DNA from: Pseudochrobactrum asaccharolyticum
Lineage (GTDB): Bacteria > Pseudomonadota > Alphaproteobacteria > Rhizobiales > Rhizobiaceae
DNA: 64,000 nt
Assembly (NCBI RefSeq): GCF_003314995.1
Contig: NZ_QNRH01000001.1
Coordinates: forward strand, 248,001 to 312,000
Direction: 5' to 3'
The notes below the pieces were generated by a model. That model saw only the letters and a list, made by a program, of their open reading frames with translations, had not been told where the DNA came from and ran no database searches. The translations under genes were made by a program, and so were the position numbers. Position 1 is the first letter of the stretch. The number at the start of each line of letters is the position of its first letter. Positions 28,745 through 36,827 of the stretch are shown piece after piece.

Positions 28745-31411
28745 ATGGATAAGTGGGTATATCACTTCGGTGACGGCAAAGCTGATGGCGCTGCAAGTGA
28801 TCGTAATCTTCTGGGCGGCAAAGGTGCGAACCTTGCTGAAATGAGCAGCCTCGGGCTTCCGGTTCCGCCGGGCTTTACCATTACCACCGATGTCTGCACC
28901 TATTATTACGACCATGACCGTACATATCCGGAAATTCTGAAAGCACAGGTTGCTCAGGCGCTGGAAAATATTGCTGCGCTGACAGGCCGTCGTCTGGGTG
29001 ATAAAACACGCCCGCTGCTGGTTTCTGTGCGTTCCGGCTCCCGTGCATCCATGCCGGGCATGATGGATACTGTGCTCAATCTCGGCCTTAATGATGAAAC
29101 AGTTGCGGCAATCGCTGCCGAGGCCAATGACGAGCGCTTTGCCTATGACAGCTACCGCCGCTTCATCCAGATGTATTCGGATGTGGTGCTGGGCGTTGAT
29201 CATTCCTTCTTTGAAGAAATTCTTGATGATACCAAAGCCAGCCTTGATCTGGATGTTGATACCGATCTGAGCGCCGATGACTGGCGCGGTGTGATAGATC
29301 AGTACAAAGCCAAAGTTGAAGAAGAACTGGGCGAGCCTTTCCCGCAGGATCCTGAAGCGCAGCTTTGGGGCGCGATTTCTGCTGTATTCTCTTCATGGAT
29401 GAATGCCCGCGCGATCACCTATCGCCGCCTGCATAATATTCCGGAAAATTGGGGTACTGCGGTCAATGTGCAGGCCATGGTTTTCGGCAATATGGGCGAT
29501 ACATCGGCAACCGGTGTGGCCTTTACCCGTAACCCTTCCACCGGTGAGCGCAAGCTCTATGGCGAATTCCTTGTCAATGCACAGGGTGAGGATGTGGTGG
29601 CAGGTATCCGCACACCGCAGAATATTACTGAAGAAGCCCGCATTGAAGCCGGTTCCGAGCGTCCTTCGCTTGAGAAAATCATGCCGGAAGCTTTTGCTGA
29701 ATTCCTGAAAATTGCTGACCGTCTTGAGCAGCATTACCGCGATATGCAGGATCTGGAATTCACCATTGAGCGTGGCAAACTCTGGATGTTGCAAACCCGT
29801 TCGGGCAAGCGCACAGCCAAAGCCGCGCTGAAAATGGCCGTGGAAATGGTTGAAGAAGGTCTGATCGGCAAGCAGGAAGCGGTGAACCGCATTGATCCGG
29901 CCTCGCTGGATCAGTTGCTGCATCCGACCATTGATCCGAAAGCCGAGCGCCATGTGATCGGTATCGGCTTGCCTGCATCTCCGGGAGCTGCAACCGGTGA
30001 GATCGTGTTCACATCGGAAGATGCGGAACAGCTGAAATCAGAAGGCCGCAAGGCTATTCTGGTGCGTATTGAAACCAGCCCTGAAGATATTCACGGTATG
30101 CACGCCTCAGAAGGTATTCTGACTTCGCGTGGAGGTATGACCAGCCATGCGGCGGTTGTTGCCCGTGGTATGGGCAAGCCTTGTGTTTCCGGCGCTGGTA
30201 CTTTGCGTATTGATTACCGCAATGGCACCATGCTGACAGCCGGTGGCACCTTCAAAAAAGGCGACATCATCACCATTGATGGTGGCAGCGGGCAGGTGCT
30301 GAAAGGCACTGTTGCTATGCAGCAGCCTGAGCTTTCCGGTGATTTTGGCAAGCTGATGGTTTGGGCTGATGAAGCCCGCCGCATGAAAGTACGCACTAAT
30401 GCGGAAACACCGGCTGATGCCCGTGCAGCACGCTCTTTCGGCGCGGAAGGTATTGGTCTGTGCCGTACAGAGCATATGTTCTTCGAAGGCCCGCGTATTC
30501 TCGCAATGCGTGAGATGATTTTGGCGTCGGATGAAAAAGGTCGCCGTGTTGCGCTGGATAAACTCTTGCCGATGCAGCGTGATGACTTTACCGAATTGTT
30601 TGAAATCATGCAGGGGTTGCCGGTTACTATTCGTCTGCTTGATCCGCCATTGCATGAGTTCCTGCCAAAGACTGCGGAAGAAATTGCCGAAGTTGCCAAT
30701 GTGATGGGCGTTGATGCGGATAAGCTGCGTGAACGGGCAGAGAGCCTGCATGAGTTTAACCCGATGCTCGGCCATCGTGGTTGCCGTTTGGCGATTTCCT
30801 ATCCGGAAATTGCGGAAATGCAGACCCGCGCGATTATTGAAGCCGCGATTGCTGCTGCCAAAAAAACCGGCGAAGCGGTAATTCCGGAAATCATGGTGCC
30901 GCTGGTTGGTATTAAAGCCGAGCTGGATTTTGTGAAGGCACGCATTGATAAGGTTGCTGCACAGATCATTGCTGAAAGCGGTGTGCAGGTCGATTATATG
31001 GTTGGCACCATGATCGAACTACCGCGTGCAGCCTTGCGTGCGGGTGAACTGGCGGAGACGGCGGAGTTCTTCTCCTTTGGTACCAATGACCTGACACAGA
31101 CTACCTTTGGTGTCTCGCGCGATGATGCTTCATCCTTCCTGACCCAATATCAGGCGTTGGGCATTATCGAGCAGGATCCGTTTGTGACGGTGGATTTCGA
31201 TGGTGTTGGTGAGCTGGTGCAGCTGGCCGCTGAGCGTGGTCGCAAACAACGGGCGAATATAAAGCTCGGCGTTTGCGGTGAACATGGCGGTGATCCGGCC
31301 TCGATCGGCTTCTATGAAAAGACCGGTCTGGATTATGTGTCTTGCTCGCCGTTCCGCGTGCCGATTGCACGACTGGCTGCGGCGCAGGCAGCCATTGCAG
31401 CAGCGAAGTAA
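28745..31411 (+). CDS. ppdK: Pyruvate, phosphate dikinase
   Basis: 888-residue enzyme interconverting pyruvate + ATP + Pi and PEP + AMP + PPi; in Brucellaceae it serves gluconeogenic growth. The N-terminal ATP-grasp part begins WVYHFGDGKADG and has LLGGKGANLAEM; the central phosphohistidine is in GGMTSHAAVVARGMGKPC (about 452-469); the C-terminal TIM barrel has the PEP-site GTNDLTQTTFG and catalytic Cys in LGVCGEHGGDP (about 832). The ATG at 28745 follows a perfect AGGAGG by 5 bases, so an upstream in-frame ATG (28679) is rejected. Confidence 0.97.
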   Translation: MDKWVYHFGDGKADGAASDRNLLGGKGANLAEMSSLGLPVPPGFTITTDVCTYYYDHDRTYPEILKAQVAQALENIAALTGRRLGDKTRPLLVSVRSGSRASMPGMMDTVLNLGLNDETVAAIAAEANDERFAYDSYRRFIQMYSDVVLGVDHSFFEEILDDTKASLDLDVDTDLSADDWRGVIDQYKAKVEEELGEPFPQDPEAQLWGAISAVFSSWMNARAITYRRLHNIPENWGTAVNVQAMVFGNMGDTSATGVAFTRNPSTGERKLYGEFLVNAQGEDVVAGIRTPQNITEEARIEAGSERPSLEKIMPEAFAEFLKIADRLEQHYRDMQDLEFTIERGKLWMLQTRSGKRTAKAALKMAVEMVEEGLIGKQEAVNRIDPASLDQLLHPTIDPKAERHVIGIGLPASPGAATGEIVFTSEDAEQLKSEGRKAILVRIETSPEDIHGMHASEGILTSRGGMTSHAAVVARGMGKPCVSGAGTLRIDYRNGTMLTAGGTFKKGDIITIDGGSGQVLKGTVAMQQPELSGDFGKLMVWADEARRMKVRTNAETPADARAARSFGAEGIGLCRTEHMFFEGPRILAMREMILASDEKGRRVALDKLLPMQRDDFTELFEIMQGLPVTIRLLDPPLHEFLPKTAEEIAEVANVMGVDADKLRERAESLHEFNPMLGHRGCRLAISYPEIAEMQTRAIIEAAIAAAKKTGEAVIPEIMVPLVGIKAELDFVKARIDKVAAQIIAESGVQVDYMVGTMIELPRAALRAGELAETAEFFSFGTNDLTQTTFGVSRDDASSFLTQYQALGIIEQDPFVTVDFDGVGELVQLAAERGRKQRANIKLGVCGEHGGDPASIGFYEKTGLDYVSCSPFRVPIARLAAAQAAIAAAK

Positions 31412-31430
31412 TTTATGAATAATCATGACG

Positions 31431-31460
31431 ATGCGCCGGATGCTTCATCCGGCGCATTTG
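31431..31460 (+). terminator. Terminator after ppdK
   Basis: ATGCGCCGGATG (31431-31442) and CATCCGGCGCAT (31446-31457) form a perfect 12-bp stem with a 3-base loop and a short T run. Confidence 0.88.
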
Positions 31461-31508
31461 TAGTTTATAATGCTATAAGTTCATCATTGAATCATGAGCC
31501 GGTGCGAA

Positions 31509-32387
31509 ATGTCTGCCATTAAATTTTTGTTGTTGGGCTTAAGCCTGAGCATCGGTGTCACTCCTGTTTTTGCTGCAGATGAGGCTTTGCTCTCGCCTAA
31601 AATTTCACAGCGCCATTTGATTATCGAGCCGCAGCTTAATCTGGCAGGAAAATCAAATCCGATACAGGTGGCACTGACATTGGATGCCTGTTCCGGCGAT
31701 ATTGATCACCGCATTCTTGATGTGCTGGTGCAGGAAAAAATTCCGGCGACTTTGTTTGTGACCGCACGCTGGTTGCGCCGCAATCAGGCGGCGATCGAAG
31801 TGCTCAAAGCGCATCCGGATTTATTCGCAATTGAAAATCACGGGGCAGAACACGTGCCTGCTATTACCGAGCTGAAAACGATGTATGGTATTCCAACGGC
31901 CGGTACACCGGCTGCGATTGAGGCCGAAGTAAAAGGTGGCGCGGCCAAGATCACTGAAATCTTTGGTCGTCAGCCGCAATGGTATCGCGATGCGACGGCC
32001 CGCTATTCCACTGATGCAGTGCGTCAGATTGAGGGGATGGGCTATAAGATTGCCGGTTATTCGCTGAATGGCGATCGGGGTGCTTCCTTGCCTGCGGCAA
32101 CGGTTGCCAGACGGATATCCTATGCCAAAGACGGTGACGTGATTATCTCTCACATTAATCAGCCGAAACGAGCCTCTGGTGCCGGTGTTGCTGAGGGTAT
32201 TGTCGCGTTGAAGAAAAAGGGTGTGCAGTTTCGCCTGCTGAAAGATATGCCTGCCCGTGCTGCGCCGAATGTTGTGAGCGAAACAATGCCGCATCATGAA
32301 TCTATATCGCAGAAAAGTAATAAAACGCCTTCAAAAATAAGCACAAAAGCAACTGAGCCGGAAACTGTAACAGCTCCGGCTCAGTGA
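31509..32387 (+). CDS. Secreted polysaccharide-deacetylase-like (NodB fold) protein
   Basis: About 292 residues with a signal peptide (FLLLGLSLSIGVTPVFA, cleavage near residue 23). The catalytic fold of carbohydrate esterase 4 is suggested by VALTLDACSGDIDHRILDVL, ATLFVTARWLRRN, IENHGAEHV and VIISHINQP. Motif 1 reads TLDACSGD rather than the usual TFDDG, and motif 2 is HGAEH, fitting H-x3-H. The C-terminal 45 residues are a Lys/Ser/Thr-rich low-complexity tail. Function may be cell-wall or exopolysaccharide deacetylation. The start is the ATG at 31509; an ATG five codons upstream is possible. Confidence 0.8.
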   Translation: MSAIKFLLLGLSLSIGVTPVFAADEALLSPKISQRHLIIEPQLNLAGKSNPIQVALTLDACSGDIDHRILDVLVQEKIPATLFVTARWLRRNQAAIEVLKAHPDLFAIENHGAEHVPAITELKTMYGIPTAGTPAAIEAEVKGGAAKITEIFGRQPQWYRDATARYSTDAVRQIEGMGYKIAGYSLNGDRGASLPAATVARRISYAKDGDVIISHINQPKRASGAGVAEGIVALKKKGVQFRLLKDMPARAAPNVVSETMPHHESISQKSNKTPSKISTKATEPETVTAPAQ

Positions 32388-32410
32388 TAAATTTGTTTGT
32401 GCGGGGAGAC

Positions 32411-32791
32411 TCAGAAGTCGTTTTTGAGTTTGCCCATAACGGCTGCATAATTGCGGCCGAGGCTCTCAAACAGCACATTATTGCCTGAGAGCGGTTCGTG
32501 CGACAGTGTCAGGCCGTCATTGAGCAATGTGACAAAAACCACCTGCTCCTGATTGCCTGAAGGCACAAGAATAGCCCCGATACGCTGCGCATGGGTTGTA
32601 TCAAGCGCAGGCATATTGAACAGGACTTCACCGCCGACAATATCGGCGGCCTTGGCTAATGATAAGTCAAAACCGTCGGTCAGAACATCCTGCGCTCCCA
32701 GCGCGAATTCGACCTCAACAGCCTCTAATGACGCACTCTCCTCAGATGCGGCTATAAGATTATCTGACGGGGAAGAGGGCGTTTGCCTCAT
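32411..32791 (-). CDS. Hypothetical protein (126 residues)
   Basis: Acidic, soluble-looking protein with no cysteine and no signal peptide. The N-terminal 30 residues are Ser/Glu-rich and probably disordered; the rest alternates hydrophobic strands (GAILVPSGNQEQVVFVTLLN) suggestive of a beta-rich domain. No family recognised. It is convergent with the deacetylase-like gene, 23 bases away, and is the best frame in this interval on either strand. Confidence 0.62.
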   Translation of the reverse strand: MRQTPSSPSDNLIAASEESASLEAVEVEFALGAQDVLTDGFDLSLAKAADIVGGEVLFNMPALDTTHAQRIGAILVPSGNQEQVVFVTLLNDGLTLSHEPLSGNNVLFESLGRNYAAVMGKLKNDF

Positions 32792-33277
32792 CTATGGGCT
32801 TCTCCGGTGTATTATTGTGATAACGCTTGAGCCGATGATGCCAGCTTAAGAGCCCAATGCAATTTCATTTTGGTGATTTGTGATAATATCATGATAAATA
32901 AAAATGTTTCCCTTTTATCTATCGTTAATCACAGATCTTTAACCATGTGTCGCCTGATGAAACTGTCAGTTATGCGATAATTGCATGAGTTCAGACTGTG
33001 GGTGGGTTGTTGTTGCCATTGAGGGTAATTCGCTATATTTTTCAATCAGAGCATTTCCAGTAAAAGTGCGAAGCGGTTTTGCGTCGGATAATGCGATAAA
33101 ATAAAAAGATAGAGCGGTTTCAATGGTTCAGTATTAATTGAAACCGCTCTAATACATAATCTGTCATAAGGCTCTTCACACGGAGCGGAATGCGCTCTAG
33201 GCTTTGCTAAATAGTTTTCGTAAATCAAAAGGCAAGTGCGGTTTTTGGCTAAAACGTAACCGGTAGTGCAGCCCTTC
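32792..33277. other. 486-bp intergenic region with RIME-like repeat
   Basis: An A/T-rich first half (32870-33040) carries no recognised gene. The second half holds the palindromic repeat described at 33048-33150, and a further partial AGAGC-type inverted unit (GGAGCG ... CGCTCT, about 33181-33199). Confidence 0.6.
33048..33150 (+). repeat. RIME-like palindromic intergenic repeat, copy A
   Basis: The unit opens AGAGCATTTCC-GTAAAAGTGCG-AGCGGTTTT and ends in a perfect 14-bp stem: AGAGCGGTTTCAAT (33111-33124) with ATTGAAACCGCTCT (33137-33150), 12-base loop. The same unit lies inverted at 60157-60256, which shows that it is a dispersed repeat. It resembles the short intergenic mosaic elements of Rhizobiales. 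Confidence 0.82.
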
Positions 33278-34156
33278 ATGCTTGATAATTATTACATCCG
33301 ACGCAAAACCAGCCGCCGTCAATCACGCACTGCACGTTATGCACCGGCTTGTGCAAGTATCGGCTTTTTCCTGTTGGTTGCCGCCGTTGCTCTGCACCGT
33401 TTCAGTATGATTCAGCAACCGGATCTGGTGTTGCTTGTTACTTTGTCGGCGGGTTTTGCTGCACTGGCTTTACTGCTTTCAGCCAAATCATTTTATAATC
33501 TGTGGCGCAGCGGTGACGCGGGAGGGCGACGGGCTCTGCGTGCCAGCTTTCTCGCTGTGCTGACTTTGGTGCCGCCTGCATTGGTTCTTGTGCAGGTCAG
33601 TGCTGCACCACGTATCCATGATATTTCGACGGATTTGGAAAACTCGGTGGAGTTCAATACGGTTATGGAGAATGTGCCGGATTTGCTACAGGCGCATCAA
33701 CCAAATTTCCGTATCAGAATGCTGTCCTATTTGGGGCTGGATGATCTGACTGCACAGAACAGTCTCAGCACGGATGCTGTGCCGGATATGTTGCAGCAGA
33801 TTTCGGCCTATCCGGAAGTGAGCGGCAGGCAATATGACAGTGCGCAGGATCATGTTCTGAAAGCTGTGCTGAAGGTGATGAAGGAGCAGGGCATCACGGT
33901 CACCGGTAGTGCTGGTGTTGCCGGTGAAGATATTGATGTCAGTGTTGAAGGTGTGGCGAAGACTTTGATACTGGGTCTGCGCAGTGATCTCGCCGTGCGG
34001 TTGCGTGATGAGGCAGAACAGACAACGGTCGATATGCGCGCAGTCTCACGCTACGGGCGTTATGATTTAGGTTTCAACGCCGCATTGATTGAGAATTTCT
34101 TCAATGCGCTTGATCTGGAAATGCGCAATGCTGTGCCGGATGCACCCGAGGAGTAA
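33278..34156 (+). CDS. DUF1499 family protein with N-terminal membrane helices
   Basis: 292 residues. Arg-rich cytoplasmic N-terminus (RRKTSRRQSRTARY), then three hydrophobic helices (about 23-42, 50-70, 87-108), followed by an outward-facing or cytosolic DUF1499 domain that begins APRIHDISTDLENSVEF, continues with VLKAVLKVMKEQGITVTG and ends VDMRAVSRYGRYDLGFNA. DUF1499 is of unknown function. The ATG at 33278 is preferred over a GTG at 33266. It converges with the MBL-fold gene; only three bases separate the stops. Confidence 0.88.
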   Translation: MLDNYYIRRKTSRRQSRTARYAPACASIGFFLLVAAVALHRFSMIQQPDLVLLVTLSAGFAALALLLSAKSFYNLWRSGDAGGRRALRASFLAVLTLVPPALVLVQVSAAPRIHDISTDLENSVEFNTVMENVPDLLQAHQPNFRIRMLSYLGLDDLTAQNSLSTDAVPDMLQQISAYPEVSGRQYDSAQDHVLKAVLKVMKEQGITVTGSAGVAGEDIDVSVEGVAKTLILGLRSDLAVRLRDEAEQTTVDMRAVSRYGRYDLGFNAALIENFFNALDLEMRNAVPDAPEE

Positions 34157-34159
34157 CGA

Positions 34160-35065
34160 TTAGGCTGGACGATAGAGACTATCCGGCATCGGGTCGCCAT
34201 CTGTAACAATCAGTCCGCGAGATACCAGATCCTCCAGATGGGCAAAGACCGAAAGTCCCGCAGCGCCAAACAGGCGCGGATCAGTGTCACGATAGATTGC
34301 GGCAACCATCTGCGCGATAGTTTCATCTCCCTGCATCACGCGCTCGAGCACTGCCCGTTCACGCATCTTACGATGTGTTTTCAAGCCGCGCAGAAAACGG
34401 TGCGGCTTGGCAATCGGTGCGCCATGCCCCGGAAAATACAGCACATCCTTGCGCTTGAGCAGCTTTTCCAATGATTGCATATAGGCACTCATCGAGCCAT
34501 CCGGCGGGGCGACAATGGTGGTTGCCCATGCCATAACATGATCGGCAGAGAACAGAATACCGCGATCATTCAGAGCAAAACATGCATGATTGGCCATATG
34601 TCCCGGTGTGTGGATTACTTCCACAGACCAGTCAGTATTGCTGAAAATCTCACCGTCTTTGGCGCAAATATCCGGTGTAAAATCTGTGTCCGTACTGGCG
34701 TCCAGTGCATTGCTCTCGCCATCAAACAACGGGCGGGCAGACTGATGCGGGCCTTGTGCCACAATGATCGCACCGGTCTCGCGCTTTAGCCTTGCCGCCA
34801 GCGGGGAATGATCGCGATGGGTGTGGCTGACAAAAATATGACTGACCGGTCTGCCCGCAATGGTACGCAGCAAAGTTTCGAGATGCGCTTCATCTTCAGG
34901 TCCCGGATCAATAATGCCGAGCTGGTCTTTGCCGATAATATAGCTGTTGGTGCCAAAACCGGTAAAAGCATTGGCATTGTTCACGGTAACGCGCAGAATA
35001 TCCGGTGCAACCTCTACCGCTTCACCATAGGCCGGATCAAATTGCGTATCGAATTTCAGAGACAT
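34160..35065 (-). CDS. MBL-fold metallo-hydrolase (LACTB2/glyoxalase II-like)
   Basis: 301-residue protein with the metallo-beta-lactamase core: zinc site HTHRDHSP (about 83-90), later His in HTPGHMANHA (about 156-165), Asp in FSADHVM (about 176) and HGAPI (about 221). The C-terminal 70 residues (LKTHRKMRERAVLERV) form the winged-helix of the LACTB2-like group. Substrate unknown; relatives include RNases and thioesterases. The ATG at 35065 is taken; the preceding in-frame TTG is rejected. Confidence 0.92.
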   Translation of the reverse strand: MSLKFDTQFDPAYGEAVEVAPDILRVTVNNANAFTGFGTNSYIIGKDQLGIIDPGPEDEAHLETLLRTIAGRPVSHIFVSHTHRDHSPLAARLKRETGAIIVAQGPHQSARPLFDGESNALDASTDTDFTPDICAKDGEIFSNTDWSVEVIHTPGHMANHACFALNDRGILFSADHVMAWATTIVAPPDGSMSAYMQSLEKLLKRKDVLYFPGHGAPIAKPHRFLRGLKTHRKMRERAVLERVMQGDETIAQMVAAIYRDTDPRLFGAAGLSVFAHLEDLVSRGLIVTDGDPMPDSLYRPA

Positions 35066-35173
35066 CAAAGAGACTTTCCGGCAGGCATCACGATAATAAC
35101 ACAGTGTCTATAAAGGCTTTTCGGCGACTTGTCCCGTTTATCCACTCGATATATTATAATTGACAATTATCGT

Positions 35174-35193
35174 TAAAATTGTCGACAATTTTA
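35174..35193. promoter_or_regulatory. Perfect 20-bp palindrome, candidate repressor operator for purine catabolism genes
   Basis: TAAAATTGTCGACAATTTTA is fully symmetric, with core TTGTCGACAA, the type of site bound by GntR-family (FadR-subfamily) repressors. It lies 59 bases before the puuE start, next to a TTGACAATTATC stretch (35159-35170) that could be the -35 region. The regulator gene is not in this window, so which protein binds is inferred. Confidence 0.62.
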
Positions 35194-35251
35194 GATTGAC
35201 AAAAGAGCGGAAGTTTTATCAATCTGCGCAAAGAGAATTGGGGAGCAGAAC

Positions 35252-36169
35252 ATGCAAAAATGTGGTGATCGGGAATTTATCGGTTATGGCCGTCATACGC
35301 CGGATCCGCGCTGGCCGAACGGCGCGCAGATCGCGGTGCAATTTGTGGTCAATTATGAAGAGGGCGGCGAGAGTTGCATTCTCGACGGGGATGCCGGTTC
35401 CGAATGCCTGCTCTCCGAAATTGTCGGCGCGCAAAGCTGGCCGAAACAGCGCAACCAGAATATGGAATCGATCTACGAGTACGGCGCACGCTCCGGTTTC
35501 TGGCGGTTGTGGCGCATGTTCACCAAGCGCAATATGGATGTGACGGTCTATGGCGTGACCAAAGCGATGGAGCGCAATCCGGAAGCCGTTGCGGCGATGA
35601 AAGAGGCAGGTTGGGAGATCGCCAGTCATGGTCTGCGCTGGCTGGAATATAAAGATTTCACAGAAGAAGAAGAACGCCGTCATATTCAGGAAGCGGTGCG
35701 TCTGCACACAGAACTGACCGGCGAACGACCTTACGGTATTTATCAGGGTAAACCATCCGACAATACATTGCGGCTGGTGATGGAAGAGGGCGGTTTTGTC
35801 TATTCCGCCGATTCCTATGCCGATGAACTGCCTTACTGGATTGAAGGGCCAAAAGGCCCGCATCTGATCGTGCCATATACGCTCGACACCAATGATATGC
35901 GCTTTGCGACACCGCAGGGTTTTAATGCCGGTGATCAGTTTTTCAATTATCTGAAAGACACCTTTGATGTGCTCTACCGCGAAGGCGCGGAAGGTGCGCC
36001 GAAGATGATGTCTGTCGGTCTGCACTGCCGCCTTGTTGGCCGTCCGGGTCGTGCTGCAGCACTGGAGCGCTTTCTGGATTATGTGCAGTCCCATAACAAA
36101 GTCTGGGTTGCCAAGCGTATTGATATTGCCCGCCATTGGCATGAACATCATAAACCGGCAGGGCAATAA
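35252..36169 (+). CDS. puuE: Allantoinase PuuE (polysaccharide deacetylase fold)
   Basis: 305-residue metal-independent-type allantoinase, which opens S-allantoin to allantoate. It starts with the family's YGRHTPDPRWPNGAQIA and contains YEYGARSGFWRL and ASHGLRW; the NodB-like barrel is retained although the enzyme acts on allantoin. First gene of the purine cluster. It ends TAA two bases before the ATG of allA. ATG preceded by GGGGAGCAGAAC. Confidence 0.93.
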   Translation: MQKCGDREFIGYGRHTPDPRWPNGAQIAVQFVVNYEEGGESCILDGDAGSECLLSEIVGAQSWPKQRNQNMESIYEYGARSGFWRLWRMFTKRNMDVTVYGVTKAMERNPEAVAAMKEAGWEIASHGLRWLEYKDFTEEEERRHIQEAVRLHTELTGERPYGIYQGKPSDNTLRLVMEEGGFVYSADSYADELPYWIEGPKGPHLIVPYTLDTNDMRFATPQGFNAGDQFFNYLKDTFDVLYREGAEGAPKMMSVGLHCRLVGRPGRAAALERFLDYVQSHNKVWVAKRIDIARHWHEHHKPAGQ

Positions 36170-36171
36170 TC

Positions 36172-36678
36172 ATGGAACTGATCAATTTGCCGGTACGGGC
36201 TTTGACGCCGGAAAATTTTGCACCTTTCGGGGATATTATCGAGACAGGTCTGGGCGAGGTTAAACTCATTAACTGGGACATTACCGAGCGTCATCATGCA
36301 TTGGCCACTGCCGATGTTATTGGCGAAGAGCCTCAGGTTTTGATCAATATCTTCCGTAGCAAGCCGTGGGAATTACCGCTGACCATTAAAATGGTTGAGC
36401 GGCATCCGCTTGGTTCGCAGGCCTTTATGCCGCTGAACGGACGCGATTATCTGGTTGTGGTTGCAGAAGATAATAATGGTGTTCCGCATGCGCCGGTGGC
36501 ATTTCTGGCGCGGGGCAATCAGGGTGTGAATTATCATCGCAATGTCTGGCATCACCCGTTGCTGGCACTGGACGAAACTTCAGATTTTCTGGTGGTGGAT
36601 CGCGGCGGTGCGGGCAATAATCTGGAGGAATATTACTTTCCGCAGCAAAATTTCACGATTTCTGACAGGAGTATTTGA
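36172..36678 (+). CDS. allA: Ureidoglycolate lyase
   Basis: 168-residue AllA-type enzyme that splits ureidoglycolate to glyoxylate and urea. Recognised by ENFAPFGDIIE near the N-terminus, VERHPLGSQAFMPL (cupin core), and GVNYHRNVWHHPL with FLVVDRGG near the end. It is coupled to puuE (two-base gap). Upstream allantoicase or allantoate amidohydrolase is not encoded in this cluster, so ureidoglycolate must come from enzymes encoded elsewhere. Confidence 0.92.
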   Translation: MELINLPVRALTPENFAPFGDIIETGLGEVKLINWDITERHHALATADVIGEEPQVLINIFRSKPWELPLTIKMVERHPLGSQAFMPLNGRDYLVVVAEDNNGVPHAPVAFLARGNQGVNYHRNVWHHPLLALDETSDFLVVDRGGAGNNLEEYYFPQQNFTISDRSI

Positions 36679-36827
36679 CCATCCGGTCAGATGCAGAAAG
36701 CAGATATAGTTTAAAAGCGGCATGGAAAGCGCCGGAAATGTCGCTTTAAAACGCATCTCAAAGCTAATTTGCCGCATTTATCACTGCACATCTTGACGAC
36801 CATTCAGAGGCGTAACAATCTGGTTCT

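Noticed and set aside
35219-36166. 315-codon minus-strand frame opposite puuE
   Set aside because: Antisense of a well-conserved allantoinase; no family and no ribosome site.
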